From the NCBI RefSeq assembly GCF_036898465.1, contig NZ_JARUMJ010000001.1:8618001-8682000 (forward strand): DNA of 64,000 nt. The letters are read 5' to 3'. Origin of the DNA: Streptomyces sp. B21-105. Its GTDB lineage: Bacteria; Actinomycetota; Actinomycetes; Streptomycetales; Streptomycetaceae. The notes below the pieces were generated by a model. The model saw only the letters and a list, made by a program, of their open reading frames with translations, had not been told where the DNA came from and made no database searches. Each line of letters opens with the position of its first letter. The first letter of the stretch is position 1. The translations under genes were made by a program, and so were the position numbers. Of this stretch, positions 27,489 through 35,226 are shown piece by piece.

Positions 27489-27680
27489 TCAGTCGTCGAA
27501 GTGGGTCTTGGAGCCCGCTGTCGAGGTGGTGGTCGCCAGTTCTCTCAGGAGGGCGTGGTCGCGAGCGGCGATCCGGCCGTCGAAAAGTACGTTCAACTGC
27601 ATTCCGGGGTCGTAGGCATACGGAGTGGCAAACTCCAACTCAGCCGCGGGGCGTGCGTAGTTGAGCGTGAACGGTTGCAT
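27489..27680 (-). CDS. tgmA: Graspetide precursor peptide (ATP-grasp target RiPP)
   Basis: A 63-residue precursor. The leader opens MQPFTLNYARPAAELEFATP and includes YAYDPGMQLNVLFDGR, the conserved segment of the TIGR04186 ATP-grasp target family that the maturase recognises. The C-terminal core is TTTSTAGSKTHFDD (residues 50-63): candidate hydroxyl donors are Thr50-52, Ser53, Thr54, Ser57 and Thr59, Lys58 could form an amide, and the only acidic acceptors are Asp62 and Asp63, so at most two side-chain links are possible. ATG 27680 follows GAGGGAGAGACG. No protease, transporter or methyltransferase gene is adjacent. Confidence 0.92.
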   Translation of the reverse strand: MQPFTLNYARPAAELEFATPYAYDPGMQLNVLFDGRIAARDHALLRELATTTSTAGSKTHFDD

Positions 27681-27902
27681 CGTCTCTCCCTCGTCGGTAC
27701 TGCCTCGATCAAGCGGTGCCGCTGTGCGACGTCACTCGGGCCCGCTGCGTGGTGCTGGATTGGTGCGCCTTCAGTCACTTATACGAATCGAACGGGTGGT
27801 TGGTTTCCTTACTCTCCGTGATCGTCGGGGAGTTGGGCGCCGAGCAGGGCGTGGAGCAGGGGAGATCGGGTCGAGCGTTGGTGAAAACGTTCTTCGGAGC
27901 GG

Positions 27903-28202
27903 TCAGTCGGGGAGCCGCTCGGACAGGTGCCCGGTGGTGCGGTCGGGGGCGCGACGCAGCGAACGGAGGGCCAGCACCAGGATGCCGATGTCGTCGAGGT
28001 AGACCGGATCCGGCAGCAGATCGGCCGGAAACACGAAGTACAGGACCGCCCCCCAGAACACCCAGCGCGGGCCGGTGGGCAGTCCGGCCCGTCTGAGACC
28101 CCGGCGGGTTCTGACCAGCCGGGTCAGCACCGCGGCGGCCGCGGCGAACAGCGCGACGGCCGCCACCGCCACGACGACGACGAGCGTGGTTGGCGCATCC
28201 AC
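27903..28202 (-). CDS. DUF1232 (YkvA-like) membrane protein, 99 aa
   Basis: One hydrophobic N-terminal segment (TLVVVVAVAAVALFAAAAAV), a basic stretch (RLVRTRRGLRRAGL), then the DUF1232 core WVFWGAVLYFVFPADLLPDP followed by LDDIGILVLALRSLR. The PxDLxPD...DD motif is diagnostic for this family, whose biochemical role is unknown. It lies upstream of the graspetide operon in the same direction with 222 bp between, enough for an independent promoter. Confidence 0.85.
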   Translation of the reverse strand: MDAPTTLVVVVAVAAVALFAAAAAVLTRLVRTRRGLRRAGLPTGPRWVFWGAVLYFVFPADLLPDPVYLDDIGILVLALRSLRRAPDRTTGHLSERLPD

Positions 28203-28570
28203 GGGCCCTCCCCTGTGGTCCGTCGCGCTACGTCCGGCCGTGCTCCGCGCTTGCGGTCCGGACCCCGAGTCGCGGTCCCTGTCTGTCGATTTCCCCGCTT
28301 CGGGTGCTCGAATGCCCGTTTCCGGCAGGAATACCGCATCGGACGCCGGCGCAGGGGTGCCGCGATCGAGTCACGCGACCGGCCGGACGGCCTCACAAGG
28401 GGGAGGGCCACGCGCGCGGGACGAGGCGAGGGTGCGGGACGAGGCGCGCGCGGGGGACGAGGCGCGCGGGGGACGTCGCGCGCACGCCGTGCGATGCGCG
28501 CGCGGGGCGATCGCTGTCGGCGTCCCCCGCGCGCCGGGTGATGTGGTGCGCGCGGGACGCCGGCCCGTGC
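28203..28570. other. 368-bp intergenic stretch with degenerate GGGACGAGGCG repeats
   Basis: Between the DUF1232 start and the end of the next minus-strand gene. About 28420-28480 holds several degenerate copies of GGGACGAGGCGCG. The left part should hold the DUF1232 promoter. No convincing gene is present. Confidence 0.6.
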
Positions 28571-29767
28571 CTACGGGTGCGGCGTCGCCCCGGGCTCTTC
28601 GCCGTCGGCCTCGGGCGCGCGGCCCTGCTCCGGCCCCTCGGCAGAGGTGCTCGCCGGCACCGGCCGCAGGCTCTTGGTGGACTCCTTGAACCGCTCCAGG
28701 GTGCGGCCCAGCTGCTGGAACGGCGAGCTGCTCCGCTTGGCAGGCGCCTGCCGCGGCACTCCTGCCTCGGCTGCGGCCTCCCGGTACGCGGCCAGCGCCT
28801 CGTGGGCGTGCTCGGCGGCCTCCCGGTACAGATCCCGGGACTCGGTCATCGCCTCCAGCGCGTCCTTGTACATCACCACCAGCGCACGCTCGCGGGCGAG
28901 TTCCTCCTCCAGGGTCAGCAGCTGCCACTCCTCGCGCAGCACGGTGAGCGCGGTGTCGCCGCCCTCCGGCAGCGGGCGGGGCAGGGCGGCGAAGCGCTGG
29001 ACGGCGTCCAGCAGTTCGGTGGGGTGCGTGCCGTCCAGGAACACGTTGCGCACCGAGAAGGCGACGGGGTCGTAGTCGGCCGGAGCGGGCACGCCGGGCA
29101 GTACCAGCGCCCCGCCGCGCGACACCTCCGCCCCGGACTCCTTCAGGGCCCAGTTCACCGTGCGCAGCTGGTGCGGGGCAGCCCGGTGTTCGACGACCCG
29201 GTGATGCAGCCCGGGCGGGAGCAGCGGGACCAGCGAGCGGCTGCCCTGCTCGTCGGGTGTCATCGCCTCGTGGACGACGAAGTGCACGGCCCAGGTGTCG
29301 CGCAGGGCGGCCCGGAGTGTGCGCCTCAGCTCCTTCTCGTCCGCGGGCAGCGGGTTGACGTCGAGGAAACGTTCACCGTTGACGGTCTCGTGGCCCCACG
29401 GGGCGTTCTCGTCCCAGGGCCAGAAGACGCCGGCGGGCGACGGCCAGCGCTGGTCCCAGGGTCGCTCCGCCTCCGCCGTCAGCGTCCACTCCTGGCCCCG
29501 GCCCGACCACTCGGCGAGGGTGAGCCGGGCCCGGACCGTCACGTCCTCCTCGGGCTGCCACCTGGCCTCGAAGGCGGTCTCTCCGTCGGGCGTGTCGGCT
29601 TCGGGAAGCTCGGCGAAATCCTGCACGGCGCCGGCGTCCTCGAGCGTCTGGAGGTTCTTGCGCAGGACGTCCGGCGCGGTCGGTCCGGTGTGGCGGCCAC
29701 GGGCCTGCCACACCGTGGAGGGCGTCATGGGCGAATCGGTCGCGGCGATGTGCATGGGTCCGTTCAT
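28571..29767 (-). CDS. Conserved hypothetical protein with a C-terminal helical/coiled-coil segment
   Basis: About 398 residues from ATG 29767 (MNGPMHIAATDSPMTPSTVW); in-frame ATGs at 29755 and 29728 are alternatives, as none has a strong ribosome site. The first two thirds are mixed alpha/beta, soluble and rich in Trp (WPSPAGVFWPWDENAPW). Residues about 285-350 form a long charged helix (LTLEEELARERALVVMYKDA; SRDLYREAAEHAHEALAAYR) likely to be a coiled coil. The tail is Pro/Glu-rich. I do not recognise a family. The 1.4-kb open frame upstream is GC-bias noise. Confidence 0.65.
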   Translation of the reverse strand: MNGPMHIAATDSPMTPSTVWQARGRHTGPTAPDVLRKNLQTLEDAGAVQDFAELPEADTPDGETAFEARWQPEEDVTVRARLTLAEWSGRGQEWTLTAEAERPWDQRWPSPAGVFWPWDENAPWGHETVNGERFLDVNPLPADEKELRRTLRAALRDTWAVHFVVHEAMTPDEQGSRSLVPLLPPGLHHRVVEHRAAPHQLRTVNWALKESGAEVSRGGALVLPGVPAPADYDPVAFSVRNVFLDGTHPTELLDAVQRFAALPRPLPEGGDTALTVLREEWQLLTLEEELARERALVVMYKDALEAMTESRDLYREAAEHAHEALAAYREAAAEAGVPRQAPAKRSSSPFQQLGRTLERFKESTKSLRPVPASTSAEGPEQGRAPEADGEEPGATPHP

Positions 29768-30499
29768 GAGGGGTGGGCGGCCGGGCGGCGGCGCGGCGAC
29801 GACAGGGCGACGACGTGCGAAGGCCAGTATCGCCCGCCGCGGGGGTGGGTGGTCCGACAGGTGGCGGCGAGGGCGCCCGAAGACGCCCCGTCCAGGAGCC
29901 CCTTCCCCGGCGCGACGCCCGCCACGCGTCCGGATCCGCCCGGTCGGCCGTCTCCACCGGGTCCCCCGCGCCCGCGCCGCGTTCACCGGGGCTGCCGAGT
30001 CCTCCGCGTCCGCCGGATCCGTCGCATTCGCCGCAGACGCGCGCAGTGTGTGCGCCGCCCGCCCGGGGTGTGCGCCGTGCACCACGGCGGACGCCCCGCA
30101 CCCAGGGGTTCGCCAGGGTTCGGGTCGGGAGAATGGGACCCGGCGGACGGGGCTCGCCCACCATCCGCGTCGGGGCGGACCCCGTCCGCGTCGGGGCGGA
30201 CCCCGTCCGCGTCGGGGCGGACCCCGTCCGCGCCGCCCGCCGCGCGACGGCCCGCCCGCCCGTCTCCGCCGGTGTCCGGCGCGCGAGCCGGGCGGCTTCT
30301 CCTTTTGCCGGGCGCCCGTCGCGTGCGGACCGGCGGACGGGCCCGGCCCTCGCCGTCGGGCGAACGGGCGGGCATGCCAAAGGAATGTGCCAAAGCCGTC
30401 GCCTTCGGCTGCCGCGTTCCGTAACCTCTGGGGCACCCGAACCATCCCGCGCCGCACTTGCACCGCACCAGTCGCCAACGCGCCGAAGGGACACCGGTC
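29768..30499. other. 732-bp gene-free stretch
   Basis: Between the divergent hypothetical gene and the roadblock gene. All long open frames here are Arg/Pro/Ala-rich GC artefacts open in several frames at once. The only clear structure is the 21-bp tandem repeat at 30164-30232. The last part before 30500 must contain the roadblock promoter, but I see no consensus element. Confidence 0.55.
30164..30232. repeat. 21-bp tandem repeat, 3.3 copies
   Basis: Near-perfect copies of a 21-bp unit starting TCCGCGTCGGGGCGGA, at 30164, 30185, 30206 and a partial copy at 30227. The 21-bp period keeps every reading frame open, which explains the long spurious ORFs across it. No repeat of this unit is seen elsewhere in the window. 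Confidence 0.85.
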
Positions 30500-30988
30500 A
30501 TGGCCGTCGAGGTCGAGGTCGCGAACGAACTGCTCCGGCTGCGCGCCCGCATGCCGCAGCTGACGGGGGCGTTGGCGGCCGGCGCCGACGGTCTCGTCCT
30601 GGCCCAGGACATGCCGGACGTCCAACCGGAGGGGCTGGCCGCGCTCACCGCGGCGGCGCTCGGCGTCGGCCGCCGCATGGTCGACCTGGCGGCCCGCGGC
30701 GACTTCCGCGAACTCCTGGTGCGCGGCGCCGACGGCTACCTCGCGACCTACGCGGCCGGGCCGACCGCCGTACTGACCCTGCTCGCCGACGACCGGGTCG
30801 ACGTCGGTCGACTGCACATGGAGGGACGGCGCTGCGGCGCACGCATCGCCGAACTCGTGGCCGCCCGGTCCGCGGACGAGCGGCCTCTCGGCACCGGGAG
30901 CGGCCGGTTTCCTCCACCGCAGGTCCGCGGACCGATCCAGGGCACGCTGCCGGTCCGCATCCCGCCGCAGTCCCGCCGTCGGCCCTGA
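30500..30988 (+). CDS. Roadblock/LC7 domain protein
   Basis: A 162-residue cytoplasmic protein. Residues about 8-120 form the roadblock/LC7 fold (LLRLRARMPQLTGALAAGAD; LLVRGADGYLATYAAGPTAV; VLTLLADDRVDVGRLHMEGR), and the tail is Pro/Arg-rich. In Streptomyces such proteins often sit in conservon-type operons with a small GTPase and a histidine kinase-like protein; here no GTPase or DUF742 gene is adjacent, so it is an orphan copy. It presumably acts as a GAP-like or scaffold subunit. The ATG at 30500 follows GAAGGGA. Confidence 0.85.
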   Translation: MAVEVEVANELLRLRARMPQLTGALAAGADGLVLAQDMPDVQPEGLAALTAAALGVGRRMVDLAARGDFRELLVRGADGYLATYAAGPTAVLTLLADDRVDVGRLHMEGRRCGARIAELVAARSADERPLGTGSGRFPPPQVRGPIQGTLPVRIPPQSRRRP

Positions 30989-31016
30989 ATCCAGCGCGCC
31001 CCCTTCAGGGCGCCGG

Positions 31017-31691
31017 TCACCCCGCGCCGCCACCCGCTCCCGGGCGCCCGCGCCGCCCCCCGACGGGGCGCCGCCGCACACCACCGCGTTCCGGGCCGGC
31101 GCCGGAGGCGGGTGCGCTGAAGCCGCCGGGGACGAGCCGAGCCGGTCCGGCGGCGGGCATCGCGGGCCCCGACGGAGCCGGCCCGCCGTGCGCCTCCCGT
31201 CCCGCACCGGAACCCGGAACTCCCGCCGGGCCGCCGCCCGTACGGGGGTTCGCCTCCGGCTCCGCGTCCCGGGCCGCCGCCGGGTCCGGCACGCGGGGCC
31301 GCGGCGGAGCCCCCCGGCTCAGCACGCGCGTGTGGGGCATCAACGACGCGCACGCGGAGCACACTTCGCTGAGCGTCCACACCTGACCCACCGACGGGTC
31401 GTGCCGCAGGACGAGGACGACCGTGCCCGCGCAGGAGACCCGGACGTCCTCGTGCGGCGCGCACCGCTGACGGCGGCACCAGCAGGCGGCGTCGTGATGC
31501 ACCGCCGCGGCCCGGGCGTGCGCGGCGGCGTGGGCCTCGGCGAAACGGCGCAGCGCCGCGAGGTCCCGGGAGCGCGGCGGCATCGCGCACGCGGAGGAGC
31601 AGGTGACCGACGCGGTGCGGTCCCGGTGCCCGACCACGCGGATCGTCCAGCAGCGGCCCGGACGGCGGGCCGACGGGGCGTCAGGGTGCAT
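31017..31691 (-). CDS. Cys-rich conserved hypothetical protein
   Basis: The N-terminal ~130 residues look conserved and structured: CWTIRVVGHRDRTASVTC, a helix rich in Ala/His (EAHAAAHARAAAVHHDAACW), CRRQRCAPHEDVRVSCAG, and SEVCSACASLMPHTRVL. The repeated Cys and His, including CxxC, suggest a zinc-binding fold. After residue ~130 it becomes Pro/Gly/Ala-rich and disordered. The start could be this ATG or a TTG 9 bp upstream, which sits at a better distance from AAGGA. It converges on the roadblock gene. Function unknown. Confidence 0.6.
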   Translation of the reverse strand: MHPDAPSARRPGRCWTIRVVGHRDRTASVTCSSACAMPPRSRDLAALRRFAEAHAAAHARAAAVHHDAACWCRRQRCAPHEDVRVSCAGTVVLVLRHDPSVGQVWTLSEVCSACASLMPHTRVLSRGAPPRPRVPDPAAARDAEPEANPRTGGGPAGVPGSGAGREAHGGPAPSGPAMPAAGPARLVPGGFSAPASGAGPERGGVRRRPVGGRRGRPGAGGGAG

Positions 31692-31881
31692 GAGAGCCAA
31701 AGCACACGTCCTTCGTGGGGAGGGCGAGAGGAGAGGGAGAGGGAGCGGACCGGGAGCGGTTTCGGCACGCCCCGGCGGAAGTGACCTCGCTCACAGCATG
31801 CCCGTGGGCGGCCGGACCATTCGCGCTGTGCCCCCTCCGGCCGACGGACCGCGTGTCGGACGCTGCCTCTAAGCTCCCCCC

Positions 31882-33573
31882 ATGAGCACAGGGGGAACCC
31901 ACGGACGCGTCGTCGACGGACGCTTCGAACTGGTCGAGCGACTCGGCGGCGGAGGCATGGGTCTGGTGTGGCGGGCCCACGACCTGGTCCTGCACCGCGC
32001 GGTGGCGGTGAAGGAGGTGCGGCACGCGGACCCCGACCTCGCCGAGCACGACCCGGCGGCCGCCCGCGTACTGCGCGAGCGCGTCCTGCGCGAGGCCCGT
32101 GCGCTGGCGCGCGTCCACCATCCCAACGTCGTCACCATCCATCACATCGTCGACGGCGGCGAGCACACCTATCCGTGGATCGTGATGGAGCTCGTCGAGG
32201 GCGGCTCCCTGCAGGACCGGCTGGAACGGGGCGTGATGCCCCCGGTCGAGGCCGCCCGGCTGGGCCGCGAGGTACTGGCCGCGCTGCGCGCCGCGCACGC
32301 CGTCGGCATCGAGCACCGTGACGTGAAGCCCGCCAACGTCCTGCTGCGCCCCGACGGACGGCCCGTGCTCACCGACTTCGGCATCGCCGCCGTCCGGGAG
32401 TCCGTCTCGCTCACCGCCACCGGCTCGGTCATCGGTTCGCCCGACTTCATGGCGCCGGAACGGGTCAGCGGGAAGGAGGGCGGCCCCGCCTCCGACCTCT
32501 GGTCGCTGGCGATGCTGCTGTACGTCGCCGTCGAGGGGCACCATCCGCTGCGCAGGGGCAGCACGCTCGCCACCCTGGCCGCCGTGCTGAGCGAGGACGT
32601 GCCCCCGCCGCGCGGCGGGGGACCGCTGACAGCCGTTCTCACGGCGCTCCTCGTGCGCGACCCGCAGGCCCGCCCCGACGCGGCACGGGTCGACCTGATG
32701 CTCGCCGCCGTGACCGCCGCCGCGCCGGGGCCGGCCGGGGCCTCCCCGTCCGCTCCCGTCCCGCCGCAGGTCCCCGCTCCGCAGTCCGCGACGACCTCCT
32801 ACTCGCTCGCCCCGCCCGCGGCCCCGCCGGCCGCCGGCACGGTCGTCCCGCCTGCCGACGCCCGGCCCCCCGCCGGCCGCGGTCGTGGCGCGGCCGTCGC
32901 CGTCGCCGTGCTGGCCACCGCTCTGGCCGGCGTCCTGGCGTGGACGCTGCTCCCGTACCTCCAGGACGGCGGGGACGACGGCGGAAGCGGCGCCGCCTCA
33001 CCGCTCCCCGGCGTGTCCGCGTCGCAGAGCACCCGGCAGGCGGCCTCCGACGCCTCCGGGGCTGCCTCCGACGACGCCTCGGGCGCGGCTGCCGGTGACG
33101 CGTCCGGCGGGCAGAAGGTCGACCTGCTCAGCGGGAACGGCGTCAAGAACGTGGTCGCCAAGCTGTCGGCGGCCACGGGCGGGGCGAAGGTGACGAAACT
33201 CGCGGTGTACGAGGAGTACGCCATCGCCGAAGTCTCCGTGAAGGGCCGCCCGAAGCTCTACGACCGGTACATGTACCGCGGCGGCGACGTGGCGGTGAAG
33301 GACGGCCCGGGCGGCACCGTGATGAACGGCGCGGTCCCGGTCGACCTGGACGTCTACGACTGGGACGCGGTGCCCGCGCTGCTGGCCCGGGCCGCGAAGA
33401 CCCTCGGCGTCCCCCAGCCCACCAGCCGCTACCTGTTGGTCGACCCGGGGTCCACCGTCTTCGACACCGGACCGTCGATGAGCGTCTACCTGTCCGACGA
33501 CTACGGCAGCGCCTACCTCCGGGCCGACGTCAAGGGCCGGGTGATCGCGACCTACCCGCGCGACGACGGCTGA
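31882..33573 (+). CDS. Transmembrane Ser/Thr protein kinase (PknB-like)
   Basis: A 563-residue kinase. The kinase domain spans residues ~12-275 with G-loop LGGGGMGLVW, Lys in AVKEV, catalytic HRDVKPANVLL, DFG in TDFGIAAV, and the activation-segment end GSPDFMAPERV. A Pro-rich linker, one membrane helix at ~335-355 (AVAVAVLATALAGVLAWTLL), a Ser/Ala-rich stalk and a ~150-residue extracytoplasmic domain follow. The outer domain has no PASTA repeats; it begins LLSGNGVKNVVAKLSAATGG and looks like a small alpha/beta sensor found in other Streptomyces kinases. The signal sensed is unknown. Confidence 0.92.
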   Translation: MSTGGTHGRVVDGRFELVERLGGGGMGLVWRAHDLVLHRAVAVKEVRHADPDLAEHDPAAARVLRERVLREARALARVHHPNVVTIHHIVDGGEHTYPWIVMELVEGGSLQDRLERGVMPPVEAARLGREVLAALRAAHAVGIEHRDVKPANVLLRPDGRPVLTDFGIAAVRESVSLTATGSVIGSPDFMAPERVSGKEGGPASDLWSLAMLLYVAVEGHHPLRRGSTLATLAAVLSEDVPPPRGGGPLTAVLTALLVRDPQARPDAARVDLMLAAVTAAAPGPAGASPSAPVPPQVPAPQSATTSYSLAPPAAPPAAGTVVPPADARPPAGRGRGAAVAVAVLATALAGVLAWTLLPYLQDGGDDGGSGAASPLPGVSASQSTRQAASDASGAASDDASGAAAGDASGGQKVDLLSGNGVKNVVAKLSAATGGAKVTKLAVYEEYAIAEVSVKGRPKLYDRYMYRGGDVAVKDGPGGTVMNGAVPVDLDVYDWDAVPALLARAAKTLGVPQPTSRYLLVDPGSTVFDTGPSMSVYLSDDYGSAYLRADVKGRVIATYPRDDG

Positions 33574-33613
33574 CGGCTGACGGCTGACGTGTGCCGTGTG
33601 GCGTTTCGTCGTG

Positions 33614-33642
33614 CTGAATATATCGGGAGCCGATATATTCAG
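33614..33642 (+). promoter_or_regulatory. Perfect palindrome, probable PadR operator overlapping the padR promoter
   Basis: Arms CTGAATATATCGG (33614-33626) and CCGATATATTCAG (33630-33642) are perfectly complementary over 13 bp around a 3-bp spacer. The AT-rich core stands out from the surrounding GC-rich DNA. It ends 4 bp before the PadR ATG. The right arm contains TATATT, placed 7 bp before that ATG, as in a leaderless promoter. ATAT-centred dyads are typical PadR sites, so autoregulation is likely. Confidence 0.8.
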
Positions 33643-33646
33643 TTCC

Positions 33647-34030
33647 ATGGCATCGAGGAGCATGACCCAGCCCGCCTTCTTCGTGCTGACGGCCCTCGCC
33701 GACCAGCCGCGGCACGGCTACGGCATCCTGCGGGAGATAGAGGAACTCTCGGACGGCGAGGTGCAGTTGCGGGTGGGCACGCTCTACGGCGTGCTCGACC
33801 GGCTCACCGCCGACGGACTCATCGCCCTGGACCGCGAGGAGGTCCAGCAGGGCAGGCTCAGGCGCTACTACCGCGTCACCGACGAGGGCGTCCGGGCCCT
33901 CGCGGCGGAAGCCGACCGTATGGCGGCCGGCGCCGACGCGGCCAGACGCCGCATCACCGAGGGCCGCCGCGCCCCCGGAACCGTCATCCCGCCGGCCCCC
34001 GGGCCCGGACTCGCCGGAGGTCTGGCATGA
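33647..34030 (+). CDS. PadR-family transcriptional regulator
   Basis: A 127-residue winged-helix protein. FFVLTALADQPRHGYGILRE and GEVQLRVGTLYGVLDRLTAD are the PadR DNA-binding signatures (HGY...GTLYxxLxRL), followed by LRRYYRVTDEGVRALAAEAD, the wing and dimerisation helix. The start is ATG 33647, which fits a leaderless transcript from the TATATT just upstream; ATG 33662 is an alternative with GAGGAG only one base away. The stop overlaps the ATG of the next gene (ATGA). PadR proteins of this size normally repress themselves and the membrane protein gene that follows. Confidence 0.9.
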   Translation: MASRSMTQPAFFVLTALADQPRHGYGILREIEELSDGEVQLRVGTLYGVLDRLTADGLIALDREEVQQGRLRRYYRVTDEGVRALAAEADRMAAGADAARRRITEGRRAPGTVIPPAPGPGLAGGLA

Positions 34031-34092
34031 CCGGTACGACGACCCTTCTCGAAGCGCGCTACCGCGCCGTGCTGCGACTGCTGCCCGCGTAA
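34027..34092 (+). pseudogene. N-terminal fragment of the PadR-linked membrane protein, ended by an in-frame TAA
   Basis: ATG 34027 overlaps the padR stop (ATGA) and encodes MTGTTTLLEARYRAVLRLLPA, then TAA at 34090-34092. Beyond it the same frame reads YREEREEEMVEVFLGETD and continues for over 300 codons. The sequence on both sides of the stop looks like one continuous N-terminus of this family (RLLPAxYRxEREEEMVE), so the TAA is best explained as a nonsense change in a once intact gene. Confidence 0.75.
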
Positions 34093-34116
34093 TACCGCGA
34101 GGAACGGGAGGAGGAG

Positions 34117-35043
34117 ATGGTCGAGGTCTTCCTCGGGGAGACCGACCGCGACCTCCAGGACCAGAGCCGGCCCACCCTCGGTGAGGCGGCCAGCGTCGCC
34201 GCGCTCGCCCTGCGCACCCGCCTGGGCACCGCCGCCGCGCCGCGCCGCTACGCACTGCTCGGCTCGTCGGTCCGGCTCTTCGCGCTCTTCGCCGTACTGC
34301 TGCAGGCGGCCGCCGCGGTCGCCGACCGGGCGCTGGAGCTGACCTGGACGTCCACGCACGGCGCCTTCGCCCGGGACATGTTCCTGTCGGGGCTCACCGG
34401 GCCGGGGCCGGTCGTCGCCACGGCGGCCGTCGCCGGATGGGTGCTGCCGCTGCTGTGGACGGCCGGCTACTTCGCCCTGCTGCGCGACCGCCGCAGGACC
34501 GCGCGGATCGGCGTGCTGCTCGCCGCCCTGCCCAGCCTGTGGCCGTTCCTCGCGCCCTTCGTGACCGACTTCCCCCCGCCGGAGCCGGCCTACGCCACCG
34601 CCGTCGCGGCCTTCGCCTGGCTGCCGGCGCTGGCCCTGTGCGCCGCCTGCCACCGCGACGCGCCCCCGGCGGCGCTGCCCGTCGGCACTCCCGGCAAGGT
34701 CTGTCTCGGCTGCTGCGTCGTGATGGGCGCCTCCGTCGTCGTCATGCCCGCAGCGGCCGACTCCGTGTGGGCGCCGACCACCTGCTTCGTCCTCGGCGCA
34801 GTCGGCTGGCTGGCGCGACGCGGCCGCCGGGGCCGCACCGCGGGCGGGGAGGGGGCGCTCGCCCTGGCCGTGCTCGGGCTGCTCGTCCTCACGCTGCGCC
34901 TGGCCGCCGCGTACACCTGGATCGACGTGTCCGTGCCCCTGCCCGCCGTGATGGTGGCCGGCTTGGCCGTCCAGACGGCGGCGCTGCTGCTCCTGACCGC
35001 CGTCCTCGCGGTCGTCGGCGGCCGTGACGTCGCGGCCCGCTGA
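34117..35043 (+). CDS. Membrane protein cotranscribed with PadR (reading frame after a premature stop)
   Basis: The remaining frame encodes up to 308 residues from ATG 34117, with GGGAGGAGG close before it, so reinitiation after the upstream TAA is possible. The opening MVEVFLGETDRDLQDQSRPT and TLGEAASVAALALRTRLG are the cytoplasmic N-terminus usual for PadR-linked permease-like proteins. Seven or eight hydrophobic segments follow (LGSSVRLFALFAVLLQAAAA; VVATAAVAGWVLPLLWTAGY; VMVAGLAVQTAALLLLTAVL). It carries no other lesion, which suggests that either the stop is recent or translation restarts here. Function unknown. Confidence 0.75.
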   Translation: MVEVFLGETDRDLQDQSRPTLGEAASVAALALRTRLGTAAAPRRYALLGSSVRLFALFAVLLQAAAAVADRALELTWTSTHGAFARDMFLSGLTGPGPVVATAAVAGWVLPLLWTAGYFALLRDRRRTARIGVLLAALPSLWPFLAPFVTDFPPPEPAYATAVAAFAWLPALALCAACHRDAPPAALPVGTPGKVCLGCCVVMGASVVVMPAAADSVWAPTTCFVLGAVGWLARRGRRGRTAGGEGALALAVLGLLVLTLRLAAAYTWIDVSVPLPAVMVAGLAVQTAALLLLTAVLAVVGGRDVAAR

Positions 35044-35055
35044 CCCCCCGAACGG

Positions 35056-35097
35056 CGTCCCGCGCCACACGTCCTGTGTGACGCGCCCCGCGGGACG
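35056..35097 (+). terminator. Stem-loop after the PadR-linked membrane protein gene
   Basis: An outer stem CGTCCCGCG/CGCGGGACG (35056-35064 with 35089-35097) encloses an inner hairpin CACAC/GTGTG (35066-35070 with 35076-35080). It starts 13 bp after the stop codon. It is a plausible Rho-independent terminator without a T-tract. Confidence 0.55.
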
Positions 35098-35226
35098 TGT
35101 GCCGTGCGGTTCAGCGGTTGAACAGGGCGAGTGGCGCCAAATTCGCTCCTACGGCATCACCACGTTGGGCGGAACGCTCTTCAACGCATGGGCTCGATAA
35201 CCAAGCGGAGTCGTTGAACGACAAGC

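Noticed and set aside
27716..28096. 126-codon plus-strand ORF in the graspetide upstream region
   Set aside because: Mostly antisense to DUF1232, Arg/Pro-rich in its second half, no ribosome site.
29773..31386. Long plus-strand frame across the 21-bp repeat and the roadblock gene
   Set aside because: Open only because the repeat period is a multiple of 3 and GC is extreme; overlaps the roadblock gene in another frame.
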